DNA of 64,000 nt from Kosmotoga arenicorallina S304 (lineage in GTDB: Bacteria > Thermotogota > Thermotogae > Petrotogales > Kosmotogaceae): the NCBI RefSeq assembly GCF_001636545.1, contig NZ_JFHK01000004.1:248001-312000 (forward strand), in the 5' to 3' direction. Positions 9,892-19,474 of the stretch are shown piece by piece; the stretch's first letter is position 1; every line of letters begins with the position of its first letter. The translations under genes were made by a program, and so were the position numbers. The notes under the pieces were generated by a model. That model did no database searches, was not told where the DNA came from, and was given only the letters and a program-made list of their open reading frames with translations.

Positions 9892-12800
9892 ATGAGCAAA
9901 CTTACTCGGTGTGTCAACGGATTTATGAAGTTTTTAGTATTTGCTGCTTTGTTGATTGTTTTGTTAACTCTATTTACAGCATGTTCAGCCGAAAGAACCG
10001 CTCCCGTCCTTCCTCAGCAAGAGGTTGATCAGGAAGTTGCCTCACCCGATGCAAGTCCATCGGTTGAACAGACTGCTGAACCAAAACAAGGAGTTATTTC
10101 TATAACTTTTAAAGTTACTCTTCCATCCAACACACCGGAAGGGCCTGTATATATAGTTGGTAGCTTCAATGAATGGATTCCCGGTGATATCAATTACGAA
10201 ATGACACGATCAGGCAATATGGCAGAGATCACCTTGAACTTGCCAGCCAATAGCACCATTGAATACAAATACACACGCGGGGATTGGGGGAAAGTTGAGA
10301 AAGGCGAAGCTGGAGAGGAAATCAGCAACAGAAAAATCGAGATAAAGCAAGAGCCCCTTGTAATTGAAGACATTATCGCTTCATGGGCTGATGTCGCGCC
10401 TGAAGTGAAAACCGAAGTACCCGCTGGAACACCTGCTGAAATAACTTTTAAGGTGAGCATTCCCTGGAATACCCCAGCAAATGACGAAGTTTATATTACC
10501 GGAACTTTTAATAACTGGACAACTGGAGATCCGCTGACTATTTTAAAAAGAGATGGTAACATTGCTTTTATAACGATTGAAGCCAAAGTCGGCGACAGGA
10601 TCGAATACAAATACAACCGTGGCAGCTGGGATACTGTTGAAAAGGACAAAGAAGGAAACGAAATTTCAAATAGAGTGCTCATAGTCGATGCTGAAGAAAT
10701 ACTACGCGAAGATACTGTTGAATCGTGGATCGATGTTCCTTATGAAGAACCTCCTTCATCTGAGACAGAAGTAAAGGAAATATCTCCGAAGAAGGAGTTA
10801 CCTGATCCTGAAAACATTCTAAAAAGAGCGACACCTGCTGATCCTTCAAAACCTCCTTTAAATGTAGTGCTCATCTGGCATCAACATCAGCCTCTGTACA
10901 AAATCCCCGGAACTGTTGATTACGAAATGCCCTGGGTTAGAGCCCATGCAGTTAATGACTATCCATATATGGCCGACCTGATTGATAAATATTTAACCAG
11001 AGGTAGTGTAACAATAAATCTCGTTCCCAGCTTGTTGTTACAGCTGAAAGATTATCTGGATAAAGGTGCAACTGACAAGTATCTAAAACTCTCCTTCGCA
11101 ACAGAACTATCCCCTGAAGATAAGCAGTTTATTATTGATCATTTCTTTGATATAAATCCTAGGTTTGTTTCAAAGAGCAAGCGATATTCTGAGTTGATGA
11201 AAAAGAAAAATAGCGGCGAGAATTTTACTGAACAGGATATTCTGGATCTCAAAGTTCTATGGAACTTACACTGGATTAATATCGAATACATAGAAGCTGA
11301 TGAAGAGTTAACAAGGCTTCTTGAAAAGGATCGTGGATATAGTTTTCAGGACCTTCTTTACGTTATTAACAAGCAACTCGAAATAATGGGAGAAGTTGTT
11401 GAAAAGCATAAAGCGTTATGGGAATCCGGAAAAGTGGAATTGACTACTTCGCCCTTCTATCATCCAATACTCCCTATCCTCATTGAAAAAGGTTGGGAAA
11501 GTGACGCGCAAGGTCAAATTGAACGGGGTCTGGAATACTTCCAGACACTTTTCGGCAAAAAGCCAGAAGGTTTATGGCCTTCTGAGCAGGCTGTGCATAA
11601 TGAACTGGTACCTATGTTAGAAAAATCAGGTATAAGCTGGATAGTTACTGATAAATCAATATTACAGCTGGCAGGGGTTGATACAGGAAATTACAAAAAC
11701 ATAATGAAACCATATAAAGTAATAAGCGAAAACAGCGATTTGATAGTATTTTTTAGAGATACAGACCTTTCCGATAGGATCGGGTTTAGATACTCAACAA
11801 TGAGTGCAGAAAAAGCCGTCGAAGATTTCATTTCAAGACTTCACGAGCTCCAGCATTTAAATGATTCAGGTGATGCTGTCATAACCATCGCCCTTGATGG
11901 CGAAAACGCCTGGGAACATTACCCGAATAACGGGAATGACTTCAGGAAATTGTTATACATGGCACTATCGAAAGACGAAAACCTGGAATTGCTTACACCC
12001 AGTCAATATATAAGCAAATATGGGGTGGAGGATACTTTGGATTACCTTCCTACCGGTTCATGGGTTGGCGGTAGCCTCGATACCTGGATAGGCGAGAAGG
12101 AAGAAAACGAAGCATGGGATAGAGTCGCAGAAGCGCGCGAGGCATTCTTGAAAGCAAAAGATTCCCTCTCTCCTGATCAAGTTAAATTGGCTCTGGACGC
12201 TCTTTACACTGCCGAAGGTTCTGATTGGTTCTGGTGGTATGGAGTGGATCAGGATGCTGGGAATAACGAAGTTCTTTTCGATATGGCATTTAAGAAGGCT
12301 TTAATACAGCTATATAGAGCCATAGGAACTCCAGAAGAAGACATTCCTTCCTATCTCTTTGTTGTAAACAAGAAACCCGCTGTATCCACCAGTGGGGCAA
12401 TTGGAGTCATTAAACCATCGATAGACGGCGTTATGGAAGAAGGCGAATGGGATAAAGCGGCTTATTATAAAGACCTGGAAGTTTCCACAATGGCCGCTGA
12501 AGACGACTTGATAGCAGGCTTTTATATCGGAAGGGACAATGCAAATCTTTACCTTGCAGTGGAATTGAAACGAGATCCAAGATCGCTGCTTGGGGAGCCA
12601 TTGTATCTGGAAATATATACCGACCTCCCCGGTGCACAGAAAATAAATACAGTTCCACGCTACCCATTCAAAGATGAAAAGGACTCCTTTGGCTTTGTTC
12701 TTGCCAAAAGGTTTCTTGTGAGCTTCAAATCATGGAAGATTAGACCCGGGAGATTATCAAACTACAATGCGGCGGGTGATGGAAAATGGTCAATTGATCC

Positions 12801-13701
12801 TGAACTTCCATCTCTTGAAGATAGCGCTGCAATTGGTGAAACGGTAGAGATAAAAATCCCCCTTGATGCCCTTGGGATAAAAACAGGACAGGAATTCAAT
12901 TTAGCTATTTCTATTAGTAATTCAAAGGAAAAGGCACTTATAGATTATGCACCCAAAAGCGGTCCCGTTCATGTTCAAATCCCTCAGGCGGTTACAGGAA
13001 GGGTTGTGGCAGTCTTTCAGGATCCTACGGGCGATGATTACGGATTTGGTTCATATCAATATCCCTTAAACACTGCATTTGAACCATATAAGGGGCTATG
13101 GGACATTGAATGGCTTAAAGTGCTTGAGAATGAGCAGGCTGTGATTTTCCAGTTGAAGTTCAATGAAATGACCAATCCATGGAATGCTCCCAAAGGTTTT
13201 TCACATCAACTCATAAACCTCTACATTGATGTCAAGGACGGCGGAAGGACAGACACTTATGCTGAAGGTGCCCGTGTGAGTTTTTCAGATGAATTTCCAT
13301 GGGATTATTTCATAAAAGTAGCTGGCTGGCCCTCTTATGGTCAAGTTTTTGCGACAGCTGATGGAGAAGAAATTCCCGATACCGTGCAAGTTGAGGCTGA
13401 CCCCGGAGAAAAAATCATCAATGTAATAGTTAATAAAGCAGAACTTGGTACCTTTAGCACAATGGCTCTTTATGTACTGTCGGGAAGCCAGGATGGTTAT
13501 GGCCCTGACAACTTCAGGGCAGTAACCCCTGAACCAAGCGAGTGGACGCTGGGTGGCTATCCTCTTGATGCAGGAGACTTTGCTCCCTTCGTTCTTGACA
13601 TAATAGTCCCGGAAGAAACCACCCAGGAAGAAGTTCTTTCATCTTACGATAAAAACTCTGAAAAGTACGCGACCTTAGTTCCTGTTATTATTGATTTCTG
13701 A
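9892..13701 (+). CDS. Large GH57 glycoside hydrolase, surface lipoprotein with starch-binding modules
   Basis: This 1269-residue protein has a signal peptide ending in a lipobox-like LFTAC (C31), so it is probably lipid-anchored outside the cytoplasm. Two tandem CBM20/AMPK-type starch-binding modules follow (about 67-160 and 183-280; each has a G(S/T)FN(E/N)W segment). The GH57 barrel starts near 322 with HQHQP at 330-334; the likely nucleophile is E565 (LWPSEQA) and the acid/base is D669 (ALDGENAW). The C-terminal part carries two beta-rich regions, a CBM9/DOMON-like region from about 838 and a glucodextranase-C-like module from about 1040. The architecture fits an amylopullulanase or alpha-amylase acting on starch outside the cell, upstream of the cytoplasmic pullulanase. 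GGGAGGAG precedes the ATG. Confidence 0.93.
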   Translation: MSKLTRCVNGFMKFLVFAALLIVLLTLFTACSAERTAPVLPQQEVDQEVASPDASPSVEQTAEPKQGVISITFKVTLPSNTPEGPVYIVGSFNEWIPGDINYEMTRSGNMAEITLNLPANSTIEYKYTRGDWGKVEKGEAGEEISNRKIEIKQEPLVIEDIIASWADVAPEVKTEVPAGTPAEITFKVSIPWNTPANDEVYITGTFNNWTTGDPLTILKRDGNIAFITIEAKVGDRIEYKYNRGSWDTVEKDKEGNEISNRVLIVDAEEILREDTVESWIDVPYEEPPSSETEVKEISPKKELPDPENILKRATPADPSKPPLNVVLIWHQHQPLYKIPGTVDYEMPWVRAHAVNDYPYMADLIDKYLTRGSVTINLVPSLLLQLKDYLDKGATDKYLKLSFATELSPEDKQFIIDHFFDINPRFVSKSKRYSELMKKKNSGENFTEQDILDLKVLWNLHWINIEYIEADEELTRLLEKDRGYSFQDLLYVINKQLEIMGEVVEKHKALWESGKVELTTSPFYHPILPILIEKGWESDAQGQIERGLEYFQTLFGKKPEGLWPSEQAVHNELVPMLEKSGISWIVTDKSILQLAGVDTGNYKNIMKPYKVISENSDLIVFFRDTDLSDRIGFRYSTMSAEKAVEDFISRLHELQHLNDSGDAVITIALDGENAWEHYPNNGNDFRKLLYMALSKDENLELLTPSQYISKYGVEDTLDYLPTGSWVGGSLDTWIGEKEENEAWDRVAEAREAFLKAKDSLSPDQVKLALDALYTAEGSDWFWWYGVDQDAGNNEVLFDMAFKKALIQLYRAIGTPEEDIPSYLFVVNKKPAVSTSGAIGVIKPSIDGVMEEGEWDKAAYYKDLEVSTMAAEDDLIAGFYIGRDNANLYLAVELKRDPRSLLGEPLYLEIYTDLPGAQKINTVPRYPFKDEKDSFGFVLAKRFLVSFKSWKIRPGRLSNYNAAGDGKWSIDPELPSLEDSAAIGETVEIKIPLDALGIKTGQEFNLAISISNSKEKALIDYAPKSGPVHVQIPQAVTGRVVAVFQDPTGDDYGFGSYQYPLNTAFEPYKGLWDIEWLKVLENEQAVIFQLKFNEMTNPWNAPKGFSHQLINLYIDVKDGGRTDTYAEGARVSFSDEFPWDYFIKVAGWPSYGQVFATADGEEIPDTVQVEADPGEKIINVIVNKAELGTFSTMALYVLSGSQDGYGPDNFRAVTPEPSEWTLGGYPLDAGDFAPFVLDIIVPEETTQEEVLSSYDKNSEKYATLVPVIIDF

Positions 13702-13713
13702 AAAGGAAGCCCT

Positions 13714-13745
13714 TATTAAAGCGGGGCTTATGCCCCGCTTTAATA
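13714..13745 (+). terminator. Intrinsic terminator after GH57 gene
   Basis: A perfect 14-bp inverted repeat pairs 13714-13727 with 13732-13745 around TTAT, with a GCGGGGC core and A/T-rich ends, so it could work on both strands. Confidence 0.85.
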
Positions 13746-13764
13746 TGCATTGTGGAGGTGCATT

Positions 13765-14340
13765 ATGTCCGGAAAACTTACTGTAATTGTGGGGCCAATG
13801 TATTCAGGAAAGACTACTGAACTCCTGTCGCTCATCGAAATCTATGCTCTGGGAAAGAAAAACTATCTTGTCTTCAAGCCGTCGATAGATATCAGATACT
13901 CAGAAGAACATATAGTAAGTCATACGGGTCTTAAAGCCCCGGCTATAAAAGTTACCAGTTCCGATGAACTCAGAAAGACATTCGCAGAACATGCGGGTCA
14001 GCTTGATGCCATCTTCATCGATGAAATTCACTTTTTTGATGAAAATATAGTCCAAATCATTGAAGAAATAATTTATTCCGGTGTTAACGTTTTTTGTGTG
14101 GGGCTTGACATGAGTTATAAGCACCGTCCCTTCAAAACCACCGTTCAAATAATGGGAATAGCTGATGAAGTAATTAAAAAGAAGGCAGTTTGTCATATAT
14201 GCGGTGAATATAAGGCTGTTGTTTCTTATAGAAAAGTCGATGATACTGAAAGCGAAATTGATGTTGGTGGCATGGAAAAGTATATTGCTGTTTGCCGTGA
14301 TTGCTATAACAAACTCACAGGAAGATTCAAAGGGAATTGA
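13765..14340 (+). CDS. tdk: Thymidine kinase (type II)
   Basis: Tdk phosphorylates thymidine for dTMP salvage. The 191-residue protein has the P-loop GPMYSGKTT near the N-terminus, the Mg-binding DEIHFF segment, and two zinc-binding CxxC pairs (CHIC and CRDC) typical of the TK1-like zinc lasso. GGAGGTG directs initiation to ATG 13765; an ATG at 13750 further upstream would precede that site. It follows the GH57 terminator, and no promoter is obvious in the short gap. Confidence 0.96.
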   Translation: MSGKLTVIVGPMYSGKTTELLSLIEIYALGKKNYLVFKPSIDIRYSEEHIVSHTGLKAPAIKVTSSDELRKTFAEHAGQLDAIFIDEIHFFDENIVQIIEEIIYSGVNVFCVGLDMSYKHRPFKTTVQIMGIADEVIKKKAVCHICGEYKAVVSYRKVDDTESEIDVGGMEKYIAVCRDCYNKLTGRFKGN

Positions 14341-14424
14341 AATATTATAATATGCATACATAAAGATTACATCTTTACACTGAATTGGTAATTAGTTAAG
14401 TATACAAACCATAAATCAGTAAAC

Positions 14425-14438
14425 ATATGTTAACATAT
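14425..14438. promoter_or_regulatory. 14-bp perfect palindrome upstream of ffh
   Basis: ATATGTTAACATAT is self-complementary and lies in the 171-base A/T-rich gap between tdk and ffh (14341-14511). The gap must hold the ffh promoter, but I could pick only weak candidates (TTTACA at 14374-14379 with TAAGTA 17 bases later). The palindrome could be an operator or a chance product of A/T-rich sequence. Confidence 0.3.
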
Positions 14439-14511
14439 ATGGGTGATAATTGCTAGGATGCATATTTAAATGAACAGGGATATCCATACGGGATAGACCG
14501 GAGGTGTTTTT

Positions 14512-15831
14512 GTGTTTGAAAACCTGCAGGAAAAGCTTATCAAAACTTTTAAATCTATAAGCGGCAAGGGAAGAATATCTGAGAAGAACATAAAGGAAGC
14601 AGTTAGGCAGGTTAAGCTCTCATTGCTTGAAGCTGATGTTAATTTCAAAGTAGTCAAGGAATTCATAAAAGATGTTCAGGAGAAAGCCCTTGGCGAAGAT
14701 GTACTGGGTAGTTTTACTCCTGATCAACAGTTTATCAAAATTGTCAGGGATGAGCTAATAAAGGTTCTTGGCGAAAAAAACATACCCCTGTCTCTTTCTT
14801 CAAAGCCAGCAAAAATAATGATGGTTGGTCTGCAGGGAAGCGGAAAAACCACAACTGCAGCTAAATTGGCAGCAAGATTTAAAAAAGAAGGGAAAAAAGT
14901 TCTACTCGTTGCAGCTGATGTATATCGACCTGCTGCAATTGACCAGTTGATCCAGCTAGGGAGACAAATTGACATTCCTGTGTTTGTAGGCGATAGAAAA
15001 AATCCAATAAAAATCGTTGCTGAGGCGATGGATGATGCAGTTAAAAATGTTGTTGATATAGTGATTTTTGATACTGCCGGACGCCTTCATGTGGATGAAA
15101 GGATGATGGATGAACTGAAAGAAATCGCCGGACAGCTTGAGCCCGATGAGATTCTCATGGTTGTTGATGCTATGACTGGTCAGGACGCTGTAAACTCCGC
15201 TAAGGCTTTCAATGAAGCGCTTGAATTGACGGGGTTCGTTGTCACCAAACTCGATGGCGACGCCCGTGGAGGTGTAATCCTATCAATAAGGCACGTGACT
15301 GGAAAACCAGTCAAATTCATTGGAATTTCCGAAAAAATAGATGGATTAGAACCTTTTTTTCCGGATCGTGTGGCCGGACGGATACTCGGAATGGGCGATG
15401 TGCTGAGCCTTATCGATAAGATACAACAAAATGTTGATATGGAAAAAGCCAAAAAACTGGAAGAAAAATTCGCAAAAAACAAGTTTGACCTTGAAGACTT
15501 TCTTGAACAGCTGCGTCAGATAAAGAAAATGGGTTCAATAGGCGATTTGATGGAGATGATACCTGGAGTTCCCAAAGAAGTTGATCTTTCTTCTGGTGAA
15601 AAAAACCTAAAACGCACCGAGGCAATAATAAGCTCAATGACAAAAGCAGAACGAAGAAACCCGAAAATCATAAATTACAGCCGAAAGCTCCGTATAGCTA
15701 AAGGCAGTGGAGCAAACCTCACAGAAGTGAATAAGGTATTGAAATCCTACGATCAGATGAAAGCCATGATGAAAGCCATGAATTCCAAAAAATCAAAGTT
15801 TTCCAAACTTTTTAAAGGCTTACCATTTTAA
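14512..15831 (+). CDS. ffh: Signal recognition particle GTPase (Ffh/SRP54)
   Basis: Ffh binds signal sequences of nascent membrane proteins with the SRP RNA and docks to FtsY. The 439-residue protein has the N domain, the G domain with GLQGSGKTTTAAKLA and DTAGR, the TKLDGDARGG segment, and the methionine-rich M domain (about 300-439). The start is GTG at 14512 behind GGAGGTG. The SRP RNA gene is not in this window. It leads the rpsP operon, which begins 35 nt downstream. Confidence 0.98.
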   Translation: MFENLQEKLIKTFKSISGKGRISEKNIKEAVRQVKLSLLEADVNFKVVKEFIKDVQEKALGEDVLGSFTPDQQFIKIVRDELIKVLGEKNIPLSLSSKPAKIMMVGLQGSGKTTTAAKLAARFKKEGKKVLLVAADVYRPAAIDQLIQLGRQIDIPVFVGDRKNPIKIVAEAMDDAVKNVVDIVIFDTAGRLHVDERMMDELKEIAGQLEPDEILMVVDAMTGQDAVNSAKAFNEALELTGFVVTKLDGDARGGVILSIRHVTGKPVKFIGISEKIDGLEPFFPDRVAGRILGMGDVLSLIDKIQQNVDMEKAKKLEEKFAKNKFDLEDFLEQLRQIKKMGSIGDLMEMIPGVPKEVDLSSGEKNLKRTEAIISSMTKAERRNPKIINYSRKLRIAKGSGANLTEVNKVLKSYDQMKAMMKAMNSKKSKFSKLFKGLPF

Positions 15832-15866
15832 ATTAATTCAATAAATTCCAGGAGGTGTTTTTTAAC

Positions 15867-16160
15867 ATGGTCAGGATACGTTTGACAAGGATGGGAAGGA
15901 GAAACAGGCCCTTTTACAGAATTGTAGTCGTGGATTCGAGAAAGAGAAGAGACGGTTCTTACATCGATTCTCTCGGATTTTATGACCCTTTAAAAGATCC
16001 AGCAGTTATGAATGTTAACGTAGAGAGAGCTGTGGATTGGATCCTCAAAGGTGCTCAGCCGACTGAAACCGCAAGATCCATTCTCTCAAAATTTGGTGTT
16101 ATGAAGAAAGTGCACGAAATAAAGAGCAGCAAAGAAAAAGGAGAAGCGAGCGAAGAATGA
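15867..16160 (+). CDS. rpsP: 30S ribosomal protein S16
   Basis: The family start [21 protein letters not shown] is encoded from ATG 15867, about nine bases after AGGAGGTG. An in-frame ATG at 15855 lies on top of the Shine-Dalgarno site and is rejected. The product has 97 residues. S16 is needed for 30S assembly. The last bases overlap the KhpA start, beginning a tightly packed operon shared with Thermotoga maritima: rpsP-khpA-rimM-trmD-SPOUT-rplS-lepB. Confidence 0.97.
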   Translation: MVRIRLTRMGRRNRPFYRIVVVDSRKRRDGSYIDSLGFYDPLKDPAVMNVNVERAVDWILKGAQPTETARSILSKFGVMKKVHEIKSSKEKGEASEE

Positions 16161-16390
16161 AAGAGCTCCTTGAACATATTCTCAAAGGGATTGTAAAGGA
16201 TCCCGATTCACTTTCGGTTACAGAAAGTGTGGACGAAAATGGCAACAAAGTCTTTGAAATAAGAGCATCTGAAGATGATATCGGTCAAATCATTGGAAAA
16301 GATGGAAGAACCATTAAATCCATCAACGTACTGCTTAACGCCATCGCTGGCCCTGATAGAGCAAGCTTTACGTTAAAGGTGATTAGATGA
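16157..16390 (+). CDS. khpA: KH-domain RNA-binding protein KhpA
   Basis: This single KH-domain protein of 77 residues has the GxxG loop at 47-50 ([11 protein letters not shown]). KhpA, with its partner KhpB, binds many RNAs and affects cell elongation in Gram-positive bacteria; its role in this lineage is less known. It overlaps rpsP and rimM by 4 nt each (ATGA junctions), so the three should be translated in a coupled way. Confidence 0.95.
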   Translation: MKELLEHILKGIVKDPDSLSVTESVDENGNKVFEIRASEDDIGQIIGKDGRTIKSINVLLNAIAGPDRASFTLKVIR

Positions 16391-16944
16391 GCGCTGATAT
16401 CACAAAGCTTCTTTCTTCCATGATTTCCATTGGATATGTGGTTAAGCCTCATGGATTACGGGGTGAAGTAAAATTCAAGTTAACCACCAACATGGAAAGC
16501 CTTTTGGAAGAAGGTGAAAGTGCTATCCTCTTCGACGAGAAATCCAAAAGATATGTGGCCACTAAAATTGCAGAATTTCGAAAAGCAGGTTCGGGGTATA
16601 TACTCTCCTTTGAAGGTTTTCATAATGTGGAACTGGCCGAACGTATAAGAGGATATCACCTTTTCATCGCTAAAAACAAGCTTCCTCCTCTTAAAAAAGG
16701 TGAATTTTATTTCTATCAAGTTTTAGAAGCACAAGTATTTTCACCTGAAGGCGAATATCTCGGGAAAGTTGAGGATATTATTGAAACGGGAGCAAATGAA
16801 GTTTTCGTTGTAAGACAGCAGCTTGAAAATTTGTCATTCAGGGAAGTTCTCATACCCGCAATTAAAGACTATGTATTGGACCTCGACCTCGATAACAGAC
16901 GCATCATTGCAAAGGTTCCCGATTTTGAGAAAGAGAACGAGTGA
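16387..16944 (+). CDS. rimM: Ribosome maturation factor RimM
   Basis: RimM helps mature the 30S head by binding S19. The protein has 185 residues with the typical N-terminal segment IGYVVKPHGLRGEVKF and the C-terminal PRC-barrel region containing EVLIPAIKDYV. The start overlaps the khpA stop, and the stop overlaps the GTG of trmD. Confidence 0.96.
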   Translation: MSADITKLLSSMISIGYVVKPHGLRGEVKFKLTTNMESLLEEGESAILFDEKSKRYVATKIAEFRKAGSGYILSFEGFHNVELAERIRGYHLFIAKNKLPPLKKGEFYFYQVLEAQVFSPEGEYLGKVEDIIETGANEVFVVRQQLENLSFREVLIPAIKDYVLDLDLDNRRIIAKVPDFEKENE

Positions 16945-17693
16945 TTAAGATGAGAATAAAAGTATTGACGATATTTCCGGAAATGTTCTCGATTTTAACA
17001 GAATATGGAGTTATTTCAAGAGCCTTAAAGGAAGGCATTGTTGATTTTAAGGCAATCAATCTGAGGGATTATACAACAGACAGGCATCGTACCACTGATG
17101 ATTATCCTTATGGCGGGGGTAGCGGATTGGTCATGAAAGCTGAACCCTTCTTAAAGGCTTATGAGAAAATCATAAGGAACGAAGGGAAACCTCATGTGAT
17201 CCTGACCTCCCCACAGGGAAAGGTTTTTGACAATGACAAAGCTCTGGAACTTTCAACGAAGGATTCTCTTCTCTTTCTTTGCGGTCGGTATGAGGGTGTA
17301 GATGAAAGGGTTATGAACATAGTCGATGAAGAACTATCCATTGGTGATTTTGTATTAAGTGGTGGCGAATTGCCATCCATGGTTATGATAGAGAGCCTTC
17401 TCAGATTTGTTCCAGGAGTTATTGGCGATATGGAATCAGTTAAGAGGGATTCTTTTTTCAATGATCTGTTGGACTATCCCCACTATACAAGGCCAAGAGA
17501 AATAAAGGGCATGAAAGTACCTGAGGTTTTGCTGAACGGAAACCATGAAGAAATAGAGTTGTTTCGTCGAAAAGAGAGCATTAAGAGGACGTTGAAGAGA
17601 AGGCCTGACTTATTTTTAAAACACGATTTTGATAGAATGGACAAAAAGGCTCTTCTAAGCCTTTTCAGGGAGCTGATAGGTGATGTTGAGTAA
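16941..17693 (+). CDS. trmD: tRNA (guanine37-N1)-methyltransferase
   Basis: TrmD methylates G37 next to the anticodon and so protects the reading frame. The 250-residue protein has the family start VLTIFPEMF, the SAM-binding trefoil-knot segments LCGRYEGVDERV and GDFVLSGGELP, and the usual length. GTG 16941 overlaps the rimM stop; ATG 16950 is an equally plausible start three residues later. The 3' end overlaps the next methyltransferase gene. Confidence 0.96.
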   Translation: MIKMRIKVLTIFPEMFSILTEYGVISRALKEGIVDFKAINLRDYTTDRHRTTDDYPYGGGSGLVMKAEPFLKAYEKIIRNEGKPHVILTSPQGKVFDNDKALELSTKDSLLFLCGRYEGVDERVMNIVDEELSIGDFVLSGGELPSMVMIESLLRFVPGVIGDMESVKRDSFFNDLLDYPHYTRPREIKGMKVPEVLLNGNHEEIELFRRKESIKRTLKRRPDLFLKHDFDRMDKKALLSLFRELIGDVE

Positions 17694-18249
17694 TATATAT
17701 GTTGCGTTGATTCACTACCCTGTTCTTGGCCGTAATGGAAAAATTGTATCAAGCGCTGTAACAAACCTCGATGTTCATGATATCGCAAGGACATGCAGAA
17801 CTTATAATATAAAGGGTTATTATGTGGTCTCGAATCTCCCCGCTCAAAGGGAGATAGTAGGTAATGTGCTTGAGTACTGGCTTAAGGATTTTGGAAAAGA
17901 ATACAACCCCAGCAGAAGTGAAGCTCTTACAGTTGTTAGAACGGCTATGTATATCGAGGATGCGGTAGAAGAGATTGAGAAAATTGAAGGAAAAGTTCCC
18001 AAGCTCATCTACACGTCCGCCAAAAGTGGACCAGACCGTATTCCTTATTCAAGAATGTCAGAGATCATCAAAAACTCTGAAGAGCCTCATCTGATTCTCT
18101 TTGGAACAAGCTGGGGATTGCCTAAGGAAGTGCTCAAGCTTTGCAATTACATCCTCGAACCAATAAGAGGTAAAGTAAGCTTTAACCATCTTTCAGTAAG
18201 ATCCGCAGTGGCAATAACACTGGATAGAATTATAGGAGAAGATATATAA
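17683..18249 (+). CDS. SPOUT-fold RNA methyltransferase (Tm1570/COG4752 type)
   Basis: This 188-residue protein matches the family of Thermotoga maritima Tm1570, a SAM-binding SPOUT-like protein found directly after trmD. The C-terminal [14 protein letters not shown] and [18 protein letters not shown] segments form the expected SAM-binding knot. The RNA target is, to my knowledge, not established; in some bacteria this domain is fused to TrmD, which suggests a linked function. It overlaps trmD by 11 nt. GTG 17680 immediately precedes the ATG and could also be the start. Confidence 0.88.
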   Translation: MLSNIYVALIHYPVLGRNGKIVSSAVTNLDVHDIARTCRTYNIKGYYVVSNLPAQREIVGNVLEYWLKDFGKEYNPSRSEALTVVRTAMYIEDAVEEIEKIEGKVPKLIYTSAKSGPDRIPYSRMSEIIKNSEEPHLILFGTSWGLPKEVLKLCNYILEPIRGKVSFNHLSVRSAVAITLDRIIGEDI

Positions 18250-18265
18250 GTTAGGAGGGATTGAA

Positions 18266-18613
18266 ATGGATCAGTACATCAGGGCGATTGAAAGTGAGTT
18301 TGTCAAAAAAGATCTACCAGAGATAAGACCCGGCGATACCATCAGGGTCTATGTTAAAGTAAAAGAGGGAAACAAAGAAAGAACACAGGCTTTTGAAGGT
18401 GTAGTCATTAAAATTAGAGGTGGCGGAGTAAATAGAACCTTCACCGTAAGAAGAGTAGGTGCAGCAGGTGTTGGAGTAGAAAGAATCTTTCCCTTTGCTA
18501 GTCCAGCTGTTGAGAAGATCACTGTCTTGAGAAAGGGTAAAGTCAGAAGAGCAAAGCTCTATTACATTAGGGACATCAGAGGAAAGATCAGAATAAAGCA
18601 AAGAAGGGACTGA
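18266..18613 (+). CDS. rplS: 50S ribosomal protein L19
   Basis: The 115-residue protein has the L19 signature, with [16 protein letters not shown], the [10 protein letters not shown] segment and the C-terminal [13 protein letters not shown]19 lies at the 30S-50S interface. TTAGGAGGG precedes the ATG. It is the last ribosomal gene of the operon before lepB. Confidence 0.98.
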   Translation: MDQYIRAIESEFVKKDLPEIRPGDTIRVYVKVKEGNKERTQAFEGVVIKIRGGGVNRTFTVRRVGAAGVGVERIFPFASPAVEKITVLRKGKVRRAKLYYIRDIRGKIRIKQRRD

Positions 18614-18619
18614 GGCTCA

Positions 18620-19474
18620 ATGGCCAGGGCCTCCAAAAAGGAATCTAAGGTTGTCCATGAATTGAAAGAGTGGGGAAAGGCCCTTGTTTATGCCCTTGTT
18701 TTTGGAACTATTATAAGGCTCTTTATGTTCGAAACTATGATGGTCCCCACGGAATCGATGGTCCCAACCATCGATCCCGGGGATCGTCTTTTCGTCGAAA
18801 AGGTGACCTATCAATTCAAAGAGCCTGACTATGGTGATATTGTCGTTTTTTGGGCCCCCTTTGTGGACAAATCAGCTCTTGAGATGTTAGGCCCTTTTGA
18901 TAAATTCATGGATCTTTTTTCGCCAAAAGCCTTTAAGGGCCATGTGAAATATGTCAAAAGACTTGTCGGGAAGCCGGGCGATACCATAGAGTTGCGAGTA
19001 GCTCCTGAATTTAAGAACATAGAAGACGAAATTCTTTCCATGCCCCATGATGATCAGCCGCATTATCAGCTCTATGTTAATGGACTAGTTCTCCCGCAGC
19101 TTGCAGAAAGGCGGTATTCAAGGGAAGCCATATTTGCGGACAAGGACTTTTACCTGGGACTGGCACACCCTGACAAAGTATATTCTATCTACAACGAGTT
19201 TTTCAAATATTATCAGCGCTATCTGGACTATGCAAGCTACTATGATAGTGTTTTAAGTCCCCTTGATTTGAGAAAATACATCTGGCAAGATCCGAGTACC
19301 AAAAGTATTAAGATAAATATCCCGGAGGGATTTTATTTTTTCATGGGTGATAATACCGGAAACAGTTTCGATAGCAGGTTTTTTGGCTTTGTTCCAAGGG
19401 AGAACATCGTTGGAGAGCCGATGCTTAGAATCTGGGAGTTATCAAGATTTGGACCATTGAAAGAAAAAGAATAA
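18620..19474 (+). CDS. lepB: Signal peptidase I
   Basis: LepB removes signal peptides from exported proteins at the outer face of the membrane. A single N-terminal transmembrane helix (about 20-40) precedes the catalytic serine S46 (TESMVPT) and lysine K113 (YVKRLVGKPGD); the conserved MGDNTGNSFDSR box is near the C-terminus. At 284 residues it carries an insert (about 130-240) rich in aromatic and charged residues, longer than in many signal peptidases. It lies six bases after rplS. Its substrates here should include the secreted proteins of this window. Confidence 0.96.
   Translation: MARASKKESKVVHELKEWGKALVYALVFGTIIRLFMFETMMVPTESMVPTIDPGDRLFVEKVTYQFKEPDYGDIVVFWAPFVDKSALEMLGPFDKFMDLFSPKAFKGHVKYVKRLVGKPGDTIELRVAPEFKNIEDEILSMPHDDQPHYQLYVNGLVLPQLAERRYSREAIFADKDFYLGLAHPDKVYSIYNEFFKYYQRYLDYASYYDSVLSPLDLRKYIWQDPSTKSIKINIPEGFYFFMGDNTGNSFDSRFFGFVPRENIVGEPMLRIWELSRFGPLKEKE

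Noticed and set aside
13714-13745. Similar GCGGGGC hairpins at 13714 and 63935 considered as a dispersed repeat
   Set aside because: Both are ordinary terminators with different loops and flanks; similarity is limited to the GC core.
15855-15866. In-frame ATG upstream of rpsP as the true start
   Set aside because: It lies within the Shine-Dalgarno region and would add four residues absent from S16 proteins.
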